Positions 33,438 through 44,590 of a DNA stretch of 64,000 nucleotides are shown piece after piece. Origin of the DNA: Isoetes taiwanensis (lineage: Eukaryota > Streptophyta > Lycopodiopsida > Isoetales > Isoetaceae); assembly GCA_021234155.1 (NCBI GenBank), contig JAJEKV010000384.1, positions 64,501 to 128,500 of the forward strand, given 5' to 3'. A program made the translations under genes and the position numbers. Under the pieces are notes generated by a model. That model was not told the origin of the DNA. It worked only from the letters and a program-made list of their open reading frames with translations, and searched no databases. Every line of letters starts with the position of its first letter. Position 1 is the stretch's first letter.

Positions 33438-35386
33438 AGGAAAGAAGGAAGCAAGAAGGCACCAAAGAAAGTGCTTAAGATTGTCCAGCGGCCTCATCCA
33501 ATAAAGCAGACTAGGGACACACAGACGAGCCTGCGATTTACGAAAATTTTCAAACACAGTGGTCCGTAACCAGGGGTGCAAGCGGCAAGTACATCACACT
33601 GACATTTTTTCAGGTTTGCAAAAGCCCTGGGAACAAACGGTACGCTGACTCCGAGTTTGTCAACCTTGGGACAATAAAAGATATTTCTGAGGTTGCCGGG
33701 CAAGGAGGTCAAGTGGGGAGGCTATCTTTCAAGACCTCCCAGGGCTACATTGTTGTAGACATTACATGCTTCAGAATCGTCAGTGTGCAACCACAGGCAC
33801 TGTACAAGTACATTTTCCATTACCGGAACAAACAAAGCCTAGCTTCCATTATTAGGCAGGTTTGTGCCAGTCAGAGCGAGGACTTTCCAGTTAGTGAGTC
33901 CGAGCATGAGGAAGAAGCTGAAGAATCTCCTTCTGCTAGTACTTCTGGGCAGGAAAAGGATAGAAGTTCCGAGGAAGAAGTAGAGGAGCAGCCCAAAAAA
34001 CTTAGCAGGCCAAGAGACACCATAGCTGCTAAGAAACCAAAAAAGAGGAAAGTACAGCAGCTTGAAGTAGTAGAAATCCCCAAGGAAACCACAAAGAAAA
34101 GAAAGAAAAAAGGAAAAGCACCCGGGGTTGCAATAAAGGAAAAGAAACTTGATAAGACCTCCAAAAGAATGGAGGCAATAAAGAGAGAGAAATTTGTACA
34201 AGGGGTGATTTATCTTCTTGTCACATGCATGAGGCTACCCCTAAGAATGAAGCTGGTGAATGGCCACTTCAGGTTCGAAAAATCTACTCCGATCACTTGA
34301 GGAACCTGAAGGATAGAATAAGGAGCAATCCAAATGCTCATGTGGCCAGCGGTGCACAACCCCCCAAGACTATGACAGGGAAAATGCAGACACCTACACA
34401 CACTATGTCTTGAGAGGTAATCACGGCTTCAAGGCAAGAAGGCAACTCTACAGAGAGAAGCAGATCACAACGGCCAAGCATTGGCGATTAGTTGTATTCC
34501 ATTCCACCATGCAGGCAGGCTTGATAGAATCAGCTTTTAAAAATCACTTCGGTTCTCTAGTTTAGGCAGGATATGAAAACCTGGTCTGGTAAGTCTTATT
34601 CCAGAATATAGTTACTAACCTCCTCGATTACGTCTCGTATTCTGGAATAGGATTACTGTGTTTCTAGTTTTTGAACTGTTTTCTTGTTTTTGCTAACATC
34701 ACTTCTAATATTTCACTAGGTACAAAACGAACATCAACTATCATGGTGGAGGACCAAGTTTACTCAGCAAGGTGGAGTACCTTCATGTTGCTTACTGGAG
34801 TTTTGACGGGAAGAGAACCATAGAGCACTTCAACATTGCCGCCTGCCAAAACTTTTCAAATGTCCTAGAGTTTCCAGCGGTCTTATAGAAATTGCAGGAC
34901 CCAAGTGCACAAGGCAGGATTGTAAATTACTACCAGAAACCACAAAAGCTCATCAACCATCTGCTAGACATGTTCACGCGTCCAGGAGATTGGGTGCTTG
35001 ATGCTTTTTCTGGTTCTGGTACTACCATTGCATGTGTACTTAAGAAGGGCCGCAACTGTGTAGCCGTGGATATTGATAAGGAGGCTGTGAATTTTGTTAG
35101 GATGAGACTGGCAGCCTTACCTACTTTACTAGATGAAAATCAAGAGTTAGGGGCCAAGTCTTCATCTGATTATGCTAAGCTGACATCCTCAGAGATACAG
35201 CCTCCTTTCTCGAGCTCACTAGACGACGAGGCCACCTTTGCAGAGCTTAAAGAAGTAGCTTTAGCTACCATTCCAAAGGACAAGGCAGAGGCAAAAGGTA
35301 AGTATCCAGCAAAGGAGCAGATGACAGAGAAAGAAAGTGCTGAGACCAGTAAAAAAATTGATGAGGAATATGATGTAGATCTTTGA
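33438..35386 (+). pseudogene. ParB-like / beta-class DNA amino-methyltransferase gene, spliced and decayed
   Basis: After a likely acceptor (CTCTGGCAG, ending 33437) come KKAPKKVLKIVQRPHPIKQ and, in a shifted frame, a continuous segment from about 33514 (ENFQTQWSVTRGASGKYITL ... YKYIFHYRNKQSL). An acidic Ser/Glu stretch and Lys-rich stretches with NLS-like KKPKKRK follow. At about 34250-34460, across a frameshift in the C6 run at 34360-34365, PLQVRKIYSDHLRNLKDRI and YVLRGNHGFKARRQL resemble a ParB-type fold (GNH...A). The methyltransferase part has ENLVWYKTN, QKPQKLINHLL (motif X), LDAFSGSGTT (motif I, SAM binding) and AVDIDKEAV (motif II), the beta-class order. Motif IV (D/S/N-PP-Y/F/W) is not visible. 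In-frame TAG codons lie at 34563 and 34886. Stop codon TGA is at 35384-35386. ParB homology is tentative; the MTase call is firm. Confidence 0.7.
34589..34719 (+). other. GT-AG intron inside the methyltransferase-like gene
   Basis: Donor GTAAGT at 34589, branch-like GCTAAC at 34692-34697 and acceptor TTTCACTAG ending at 34719. Removing the 131 bases joins the reading frame in phase 2 (TG+G = Trp) to give ENLVW-YKTN. The intron holds TATTCCAGAATA (34597-34608) and TATTCTGGAATA (34638-34649), whose centres are 41 bp apart. Confidence 0.75.
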
Positions 35387-35430
35387 CTACTGTATGCTAA
35401 AATTATTATTATTTACTACCTATGCCCTAG

Positions 35431-36282
35431 TAGAGCGTGGCAACACGCATCACATGTAATGGACAAGCCCAGTTGCTCCGCCCATGGTTCCCTAGTGGAC
35501 AAAAGGGCATGGAGTATACATGCCATTAACACCTCTCGGCTTGAGGTCTTGTGGTTACAAGAACTTGCCTAAGGTACTTCCCTTTGTCATAGACGAGGGT
35601 TCAAGTCCTAGGTGCAACAGTGCTATATGCTCCCGCTAGCCCCGCCCATTGGCGGTGTTGCTTAATGGTTGTTCTATTGTGTGGTGCGGCTTTATGATTT
35701 CATAAATCCTTAGTACTAAATGTGCCATCTGGCATGGGAAAGGCCCTCAGTAGAGCGTGGCAACACGCATCACATGTAATGGACAAGCCCAGTTGCTCCG
35801 CCCGTGGTTCCTTAGTGGACAAAAGGGCATGGAGTATACATGCTATTACCACCTTTCAGCTTGAGGTTTTGTGGTTACAAGAACCTGCCTAAGGTACTTC
35901 CCTTTGTCATAGACGAGGCTTCAAGTCCTAGGTGCAACAATGCTATATGCAGGCTAGCCCAGCCCATTGACGGTGTTGCTTAATGGTTGTTCTACTATGT
36001 GGCACGGCTTTATGATTTCATAAACCTAGAGCGTGGCAACACGCATCACATGTAATGGACAAGCCCATGCCCATGGTTCCCTAGTGGACAAAAGGGCATG
36101 GAATATACATGCCATTACCACCTCTCGGCTTGAGGTTTTGTGGTTACAAGAACCTGCCTAAGGTATTTCCCTTTGTCATAGACGAGGGTTTAAGTCCTAG
36201 GTGCGCGCAACAGTGCTATATGCACTTGCTAGACCTAGGCTAGCCTCGCCTGTTGGTGGTGTTGCTTAATGGATGTTCTACT
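35431..36282 (+). repeat. Tandem array of a tRNA-derived SINE-like unit (3 copies)
   Basis: Units start with TAGAGCGTGGCAACACGCAT at 35431, 35751 and 36027 (lengths about 320, 276 and 256). Each carries an A-box-like GAGGTYTTGTGGTTACA (AGGTCTTGTGG at 35544-35554 in unit 1). The first unit has the B-box-like GGTTCAAGTCC at 35598-35608, a spacing compatible with tRNA-derived Pol III promoters. Later units have GCTTCAAGTCC and GTTTAAGTCC. Units end with GGCTTTATGATTTCATAAA. A 5'-truncated copy lies at 12176-12410. Head-to-tail arrangement is unusual for a SINE. Confidence 0.7.
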
Positions 36283-36588
36283 GAGAGATTGTCTTTTATT
36301 CGGCATCTCGATGCTCCCAGCATATATAAGATGTGTCCATGTCCTTCATTTATACCATGCATAATGGTCATGCATCTGACCAACGTCATTAAGCGTATCC
36401 ACGTGGCTACATGGTCCTCTTACTCGTCAATAACCTTGCGTCTTTATTTCACGCCCCAGGAACATCAATCTCCTTACGAAATGCAACGTATGCGTAATTT
36501 TATAATCCATAGTCTATACATCTGCGTTGCTATACGCCATTCATCCTCTAGCTTATATAGCATAAGCATTCTATACCTTCAACCTACA
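36283..36588. other. No gene recognised
   Basis: Unique AT-rich sequence between the SINE array and the LINE poly(A) end. No coding or repeat signal was seen. Confidence 0.4.
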
Positions 36589-39500
36589 CTTTTTTTTTTC
36601 TTTTTGAGAGTAAGAGTAGATTTTTCTATTAATCAAGAAAAACAATGCATAGATCTGCTTAGACTAGCAGAATACATCTTAGTAGAGGTCTTTAACTATA
36701 ATCATCCTACATAGAAGGAGGAGATATAGTCCAAAAGTAAATAAAACAAGTCAAGTCTGAAAAATACTGTATTGACCAATGAAGAGAAATCAGCTAGTGT
36801 GAACCAGTCTCCAAGATAAAGGATAGTAGTCACGACCCCAACCAAAATTGGATCTTGTTAGCACCTAAAAAAAAGCAACCAAAATTCTGGCCAGATTAGG
36901 AGGTAATATTGAGCAATTGATGACCAGGCAGGGCAGGAAATGAAGCCAAGAGTGTAGAACAAGGCTAGGCAGTTTAAAGGCATAGAGAGTCCAGCTTAGA
37001 GTTAAAGTAGGCATAGAAAGGAGCAGCAGATCCAAAAGCATAGGAGTCATTGGTCTGCTCAATAACTTCATCAAAGCAAGAGAGATTAGTCTCACTCAAA
37101 TAAAGCAAAGAGCCATATAGGTCTGCCAGCAATCTGTGTATGTAGTACTGCTCTCTGAACCTTGAAAACTGATTCTCTGACATAAAGTAGTGGTACATAG
37201 AAAGGAAGTCGAACATACAATACACCTGCACCACTTCCCTACAGAATATTCCTGCTAAAGTTGTATTTTTGCATAAAACTGTCTCATTCATAGTAAGTTT
37301 GCTGAAAAACAAGCTCAGATCATGGCCAACATCTTTCTTGAGAGGATTATCTTCCATTTCCCCCAAGCTCGCCTTACATATCTTCAAGTAAGCTAGCATC
37401 ATCACAAAAGGCAGAATTAGAATTAATGACATTGAAATTGGATGCAAATAATTTAAAAGACCCCCTGAATAGACCAATTGAGTCCCATTTTCTGTTATAC
37501 TTATCAGCAAATTTTCTTTTGTGTGCTGAGGCAGTGGACTCAACATCAAGTTGAAAGTGCATCTTAATCCAAAAGGTTGAGAAATTCTTCTTACCATATA
37601 CAACTCTATTCCTTGCTTTCCAAACATTCCAAAGAGCAATAAACATGATAGTATTAGCAAAGGCACAGTTATTTTGAATATATGACAATAAATTACCCGA
37701 GATCTTGTTGGGGAAGAGATAACCCAGCTTATCATTAAACCAAGACCAAAAAGGATTGAGTTTAGGACAAAGAAATATATGATCAAGATTTTCATCCAAC
37801 CTACTACCAAGATGGCACAGGGCAGAGATATCCTCATTCCTATTGGAAAGCAATTGTAAATTTGGAATACTTTTATTGGCCAACAGCCAAATGAAGAAGT
37901 TGACCTTAGGGAAACAGTAAGAGTTTCAAACCTCATGAAAGAGTGACTTAACTTCCTCCTCAGATATAGACCATTTAGAACTTGCTTTGGAGGGGACAGC
38001 ATTTCTGTTAATAACAGAATAGATATTACTGACCTTATAATGGCATTTGCCTTCAAGGCTCCAGTTGGTTGCCTTTGGAACAACATTATTCAACCATACA
38101 TGAGGCAGAATTGATTTAATATGAAAATAAATCTTTTTGTCACTTAAAGTACCCTGAATGATGTTTTTCAAATAAGTCCAAGAAATTAACTTGTTATTGA
38201 TGTAAAGGTTACATAAGAACTGGAAACCATAGTCAGACCACTTCTGTAGATCCTCGGGTGTCTCAAAGCCAGGACTTTACTTGGATGATTCTTGATAACG
38301 GGATTCTAAAAAATTGTCATGTGCAGGTTAAGATCTTGAGGAGCAGCATAGTCATAGGCAAATTGAACTTTATTCCAAGCCATAATATGTTCCTCATAAG
38401 AGGGGAAGTATTAGCACCAGCATGGAGGACATTGAAGCAAGAATCAGGTAAAATATGTCCAATTGAAGGATGACCATCAGGGTGAGAGCATGAGAGCCAA
38501 TATCTGATAAACTGAGAGGATGGACTAGCGTTATTCATAAATGGCTTCCAAATATATTTTCCAGCTAGAGCACAAGCTTGCAAATGAAGATTTTTGCAAC
38601 CTAAACCACCAAATTTTTTAGGCTTGGTAATATACTTCCAACTTACTAAATGAGATCCCTTCCATACAAACTTTCTAATTGTTTTCTCAATCTCAGAATA
38701 AACAGCCTTAGGAGCCACTAGAGCAGAAGAGAAATAAATATGAGAACTAGCAAGAACAGAATTAGCAATTAAAGTTCTGCCAGCAAAGGATAATCCCCCT
38801 CTAAAGTTATTTAACTTCTTTCTAATTCTGTCAATGATAGGCTGCCAAAGACCTTAAGAGACAGAGGCATTCCCAGCAGAGTGGAAGCTTGATTGGGATT
38901 AAGAACTTTAATATCAGCAAAATTTGGCTGAATATTATCTCCAATAATCACACATTTGGCCAAATTTAAATGGACACCAGAAGCAGCTGAAAATTGCTTA
39001 ATTATCTCAAGGAAAAAATCAATGTTAGAGATATTAGCATCCAAGAAAGCAAAAGTGTCATCAGCATATTGTGAGAGGGTGAAAAACTCTTTACTATTTG
39101 GCATTTTGAGACCCTTAATTTTTCCAAGATCTTTAAAATGTAAGACAGCCCTTGTAAGCATTTCAGCCACTATCAGAAATAGATAGGGTGCAAGAGGGCA
39201 GCCTTGTCTAACTCCTCGAGCTAAAGGGAAGAATTGAGAAGGGGATCCATTTAAAATGATAGCCGAGTTAGAATTGGCATTCAATCCATGAATCAAAAGC
39301 TTTAGCTTGGGATGAAAACCAAATTTAGAGAGAGCAAGATCAAGGAAATCCCATCTCACAGTATCAAAAGCTCTCTTAAAATCAAGCTTTAAAAGCACAC
39401 AATTTTGATTGGAGACTCTATTCCAGTGAAGGCCTTCCATAGCAGTAATGTAATTGTCCAAAATAAACATGTTAGACAAAAAGCTGACTGATAATGAGAG

Positions 39501-40543
39501 ATATTTTTCTGCAGGTAAGCTTTGATCCTATTTGCAATGATTTTGGCACAGATTTTGTAGGAGGTGTTGGTTAGGGAGATAGGCCTCCAATCAGAGAAAG
39601 CAGATGGATTATCTACTTTAGGGATGAGAGAAATGAATCCAGCTGAGATAGAAGGATGAAGATAATTAACATCCCAAAAACCTCTAACTATAGAAATGAT
39701 GTCAAATTTGAGAATATCCCAAAAGTGAATATAAATTCACTTGGAAGGCCATCTGGTCCAGGAGACTTACCTTTGCCAAATGATCTAAGCACCTTAAAGA
39801 TCTCATCCTCCCCAAGAGGGGCCACAATAGATTCTTCCATGGAATCAATGGAAGAAGGAATCACCTTATCTAGCAGATCCAGAAAATTCTTTTCTTTGAC
39901 TGAGTCAATATGCTGAGCAGGAATTTTGGAAAAAAGGGAGGCATAGCTATATTGGAAGAAGGATTTGATAAGCTTAGGATCCTCTAAAGATAGCTCTGCA
40001 TCAGTTCTAACTTGAGTGATTGAAATTCTTAAGAGTCTGGCTTTAGCCATTTTAAAAAAGAATCTGGAGCTGCCACAGTCCATATGTCTTTATTAAACTT
40101 TATCTTGCATTTGATTGTTGAGCTTTTGGCTTCAACTTCCTCAATGCTTTTAAGATAATTCTCAAGCAGCTCCTCACCAAGTTGCAAATTTAGATTATAG
40201 GGGTCCTCTTGAAGGAGAGATCTGATATCTCTCATTTTGGAAAGCAAGTGCTCTTTCTCATTGATTTTGGCCATATGCCTGCTTTTTGACCAGTCCTTAA
40301 TCCAGTTTTTGATCCTTTTAATTTTACGATAGAATCTTTTCATGGATTGCTGATTACCTTCTTCAGGAATGTTAAGATAGAAATCCTTGAAATTCCTCAC
40401 AAAGGATTCACTCTCAAGGAGAGCACAATTAAATTTGTAGGACACATTGCCATCCCTAGGAATTTGAATTAGCTGTTTAGTGCATAAGAATTGGGGCTGA
40501 TGGTCCGAGATAATGTTACCTTCATCACTAGTGACATAACAAT
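36589..40543 (-). mobile_element. L1-type LINE, 5' part lost, ORF2 degenerate
   Basis: On the - strand the element ends in a poly(A) tail, visible as a T-rich run at 36589-36605. Reading 5' to 3': the end of the endonuclease domain with IISDHQPQ (about 40490), a charged linker (40470-40090), PGPDGLPSEFI (about 39720), RT with FDTVRWDFLD, GVRQGCPLAPYLFL and the active-site QYADD (about 39070), and a zf-RVT-like module with LCHLGSRLDENLDHIFLCP (about 37790). The C-terminal IALWNVWKARNRVVYG and a roughly 370-base 3' UTR follow. Frameshifts lie near 39480, 38800, 38200 and 37900. The 5' end is cut exactly where an LTR begins at 40544, so the first half of the endonuclease and ORF1 are missing. 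Confidence 0.92.
38811..40083 (-). pseudogene. LINE reverse transcriptase domain
   Basis: The best-preserved RT stretch, 39479-38811, contains LLKLDFKRAFDTVRWDFLD, LNGSPSQFFPLARGVRQGCP and SQYADDTFAFLDANIS, followed by VHLNLAKCVIIG. This is the full palm and thumb motif series of a plant L1 RT with an intact YADD. Upstream, 40083-39688 gives DEIFKVLRSFGKGKSPGPDG. The bases between (39480-39690) contain SLIPKVDNPSAFSDWRPISL in another frame, so two frameshifts interrupt the domain. Confidence 0.9.
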
Positions 40544-41258
40544 TGTGACGTTCCAGCACAGTATACGCTCCCAGGACGTATACTGTACTGCCTCGTCACG
40601 CGTACACGCCATCCCGATTGACGTGTATGCCGACGTGTAGCCAAGCAAGTAGCACCCTGGGGGGCAACTTGCAAGGTGTGTACATTTATTTATGTGCACA
40701 TTTATCCATGTGTACACATTTACCCATGTGTACACTTTATGCCACCTACATGCAACCCAGGAATAGCCCCCTTGGCTATGCATCCGGCGGGCTACAGTCA
40801 GGTCCAAACACTTTTTCAACCTACTTTGCAAAGTGTGCACAGGAGGGGCGGATGGAGTGGACTACCCTAAGCCATGTTCTTATGCCAGCCAAATCCATTG
40901 CCATGAATTCTGTCTGCAATGACCTCTGGAGACCCAAGTCGTCAGTCATCCCCTTCGAGTCTGAGCCTTGGGTAGGATCTCCATATGTGATGTACTGATC
41001 TTTGCCTATATGTGGTGAGCCATCCTTCGTGATGGTCATGTGATGTAGATGCTGTATACTGACATGTATGTTTACGCTTCCGCAGCTAGGTAGGCCCTGA
41101 AGGGAGACATGGTAAAATGACCCCTTCATTCTTCCCACTGGAACTCATCAAGGTTGCAGTGACACGTGGAGGGCCCTATATTAGCATGGAGCTGGTATGG
41201 GGGATGAACTCCTATTTGTATACGGTGAGTGCACCGTATATAAGTAGGGGACGTCACA
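40544..41258 (+). repeat. Single LTR of a second LTR retrotransposon
   Basis: A 715-bp unit begins TGTGACGT at 40544 and ends ACGTCACA at 41258, perfect 8-bp inverted termini with TG...CA. A primer-binding site follows after one base, which defines the 3' edge. A TATATAAG box lies at about 41235-41242. No partner LTR or gag/pol is present to the right, so the rest was deleted. The LTR sits exactly at the break in the L1 endonuclease region. Confidence 0.85.
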
Positions 41259-41259
41259 G

Positions 41260-41271
41260 TGGTATCAGAGC
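41260..41271 (+). other. Primer-binding site, initiator tRNA-Met type
   Basis: TGGTATCAGAGC, the standard plant tRNA-iMet primer-binding sequence of Ty1 and Ty3 elements, starts two bases after the LTR end. It is followed by CAATGCTCTTGGAGACC, a typical leader start. Confidence 0.92.
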
Positions 41272-41465
41272 AATGCTCTTGGAGACCAAGAGCAAAGCAC
41301 TAGCCATGCTCCCAGTAGTACTAACTTAGTAGGATTCTCCAACCTCGAAAAAGTGGGAAAATTTTTTCTCATTTTTGTAGTATATGCTAAGCTAGTAATA
41401 GTTAGAAGAATTGAAGAACCAAGAAAACTAAAAAGTTGAATAAATTTTGACCTAAAGTAGGAAAG

Positions 41466-41744
41466 GTCTCATGGTATGCTCCAGAGCACAAACCTAAATC
41501 TTAGGTTAAGCCCTGGGCGCACACCGTGAGACAAGGGCAATAATCACCTTGAAACATGATGAATTTTAACGAGCTAACAAGATCGAGTTTTAAGGTAAGA
41601 ATTAGTTAGATTTGTATGTTACATCCCTAAGAATATGCCTAGAAATCATATAATTTAGTCAAAAATGCCAAATGTCTCACGGTATGCGCCAGGACCCAAA
41701 ACTAAATTTTGGTTTGGCCTCCCAGCGTACACCGTGAGTCAAAT
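41466..41744. repeat. Two hairpin-forming direct repeats about 205 bp apart
   Basis: Segments at about 41468-41534 and 41673-41738 are copies of one another. Each is an imperfect inverted repeat, from CTCAYGGTATGC at one end to CACCGTGAG at the other. A repeated segment with self-complementary ends may be part of the LTR element leader or a small inserted foldback. No coding signal was seen. Confidence 0.6.
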
Positions 41745-41905
41745 GGGTTAGAAAACTCTGAACTAAGCATATGTTATGGGTTAATAGGTGCTTTGGCACA
41801 TGAAAAAGAGTAACTCAGAATTTGACCTAAAATTGCCCAAACTATAAATAGAACTAGACCTCCCCCCATTTGTAGACTTCCTGTTTATAGATTTGCTCAC
41901 AGATC

Positions 41906-42440
41906 CACAAGGCCCCCAAAATTGAACCAATATGATTTTTTTTATATGGTTTATTGATGAAAACCAAATCCATAAATCGGTACATGTTAGTGGGTTCAAA
42001 AGTTTACAAACCATGTCTAGTTATCTATTATGGTTCATGAGCATATTTTTCTAACGTGTTAACCCAATATTGTTTTGTGATATGGTACTTTGAAACATGG
42101 AAATTTTAATTGGTTTCTGTAACAACTTAAACTATATGATATGTATTGTTGTTTAATACGTCAAGTTTAGTAGACTGGTATTTGATCACATCTATCTTGT
42201 TCAGTATATTGACATGATAATTTTAAGCATATAATTATCATGATGCTTTACATTGATTAATCACCAATGCACAACATGGTAAATGATCTTGGTTTAAATA
42301 TACTAATATGCCCTTTCTACCCTATTTTACTTATGCCTAATTTCTAATATATGATATTTAATAGTGCTTCTTGTGTGACATTTAGTGATATGATATTGGA
42401 GCATGATATTTGATCTTAATATATTAGTACAATAAACTTT
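41906..42440 (+). repeat. Dispersed AT-rich repeat, copy 2 (left end)
   Basis: Begins ACAAGGCCCCCAAAATTGAA and is collinear with 15883-16345 over most of its length (TTTACAAACCATGTCTAG, TGGTATTTGATCACATCTAT, TTGATTAATCA). Drift is substantial. Its right end is not seen nearby. Confidence 0.6.
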
Positions 42441-43589
42441 AAATGCTTTAAGGCATATCTGATGACGTATGAAGTTGAGTATGTAATGATTATTGATTGT
42501 TAAATTTCCATCTATGAAACAATATTACTCCAATAACTTTTCATTTAGGAGAAAAAGAAGATAACATTTGAAGGTAGTCATTCAACTTCAAAAGGAGAGA
42601 TTGTATACATAAACAACAGATAAACAACTCTTTCAAAGCAGAGATTATGTCACTAGTGACATTCGCTCAATTCCCATCTATTGGAGCATTTATCTTATAT
42701 GCCTCTGCACCAAAGAGGCTTGTTGGATCTGCATAAACAGTGTCGAGCAAAATTAGCATAGCAAAACATAGATTGAGCAAGAATCATCAGACTCTTTATG
42801 CTATGCAGGTTTCATATGCATTGGAGGTAATTAGCTTTGCAAATTGATGGCTATTTAAAAACTTATAAGAGTTTTGTACTCTTGAGGATGTCCTGCCTGA
42901 ATCTTTTCGCATGAATTGTCCTATTATCTTTGACGTGCCGAATTCACGCAATCCGGGGCAGCTTATGTAAGCTCAAATATTATTACTATTCCTAAATCAA
43001 TCTGCAGCCTCGCAGCCAATACGTGGTCCTAAATAGCATCATCTATAATTCTAACAAACAAAATATGAAAATGTTTGGATAGACAAAAACACCACCTGGG
43101 AGACCCAACAAAATCAAATGCAAGTTCACAAAATAAAAGATGAAATGTCTTGATAAAAGTACTTTACAGAACTTGGGAATATCTGATTGGAGAAGCTTCA
43201 CATGCAATTCATTGATTGCCTCGCTCCCTAATGTTGCTTCATATATTGTATGAGTTGGAGATATGAAAATGATCTTGACCCCTCTGCTAACATAAGGTTG
43301 AAGCCAATGCCAAATGCTACTGAAGGCAGTCTACAACCCTTTGATCCACAATAGTAACCAAAAGGGATGTTAGTGAGGCTGCTAAAACTAGAATCTCTGC
43401 CACATTACTGGCAAGACTCAAATTTCTGGCACAACAATGCGATATATGAGCAACCTGCCCATTTATCAGAACTACTGAATATTTCTGCCATAGAGGAAAA
43501 TGCCATTTATGCAAAAGGACAAGATAAATGGATAATCCATTGAATAAAAAGCTGCAGCAGACACTTGTACATTCAACATAACAGCATAG
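42441..43589. other. No gene recognised
   Basis: AT-rich DNA. A 128-codon frame on the - strand (43317-43703) is open mostly by chance left of 43590; its first residues are treated with the CLASP-containing chimera. Confidence 0.4.
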
Positions 43590-44590
43590 CAAATTCTGGA
43601 TAGGGAGTGAACAGGAGGAGCAAGGTGCAGGAGACGCACAGATTTCACAAGATGTTGATGTTGCATGTTCTGTGTTTGACTTGGTAAGCATGCTATCTGT
43701 CACATTTGAAGCATGCTATCTGTCACATTTGGCAACACATTTAGTAGATAGTTAGTAGCCAAGACTATCTTATAAGAAGTATTTAAGCATTTAGCATTTA
43801 AATACCTTAATAACAAACGTAACATTCCACTCATAGTTTTAATGCAATTGTCTGCTGATTCTGCAATAACTAGTCTGCTTATCACCACAGACTTAAAAGA
43901 GCCTATATAGGAATGCGTTAGGTAACCTCCGTCAACAAAATAGCTGAAAAGCAGAACTTCAAAGAGCAAAGACTTACACATATTAGTGCCTTAGCACAAG
44001 ACTCAAAGTCCCATAGAAGCTCCTTTGACAATAGATTTAGGAGATGACAAGCCTGCACCAACATGATATTTATTAAAAAAAACATGTGAAGCTACTGAAA
44101 GAGAGTTTTATTTGATATAAGGTAGAGTTCTGTCAGAATGATCTGTTGAAATCCGAACATTTTATTATGCTCTTCAACTATTTAAATGTGTCATAATCTC
44201 ATGCTAACGGGCTGCAATAGTCAGCAAGATCCATGGCACAACTTCACAAAATGAGGGGCAAAACAAGCTGAATCCAAACACTATACCTCTGTCTTTTCTG
44301 CACCAGGACGCTCTGCAGTGCTATCCTCTTCAATGATATTAAAGATCTCAGATATGAGTTCATCTGAGAAAAGCAGACGTGATAAACGAATGGAGCCAAT
44401 GAAGATTTGACAAAAGACTGCGATCAAGGCACTTCATAGTCATCTAAAAACGAAACAAAATAACAAGCTTGATAACATCGAGGCGGTTTCAAGCGGCATC
44501 ACAGTCCGTTGTGCTACACCAAGGAATCTCGCATTCAATCAGGTCTTCTTTTAAAGATCGCATGAAGCCGCGTGGCGACGCCATAGCCCT
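43590..44590 (-). pseudogene. CLASP: CLASP gene exons in a chimeric fragment
   Basis: Order on the - strand: an ATG-initiated exon at 44583 (MASPRGFMRSLKEDLIECE); an exon 44287-44363 (DELISEIFNIIEEDSTAERP); an exon about 43980-44053 (ACHLLNLLSKELLWDFESCA) with GGTGCAG acceptor and GTAAGT donor; then 43832-43903 (VVISRLVIAESADNCIKTM). The last two match consecutive parts of the plant CLASP TOG-domain region; CLASP is a microtubule-binding protein of the cell cortex. Introns are retained, so this is a DNA-level copy. Further left, SCEICASPAPCSSC (about 43620-43660) recalls the CxVCxAPCSSC motif of plant PHD-finger AIPP2-like proteins. The identity of the first exon is unknown. Surrounding exons are missing. 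Confidence 0.65.
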
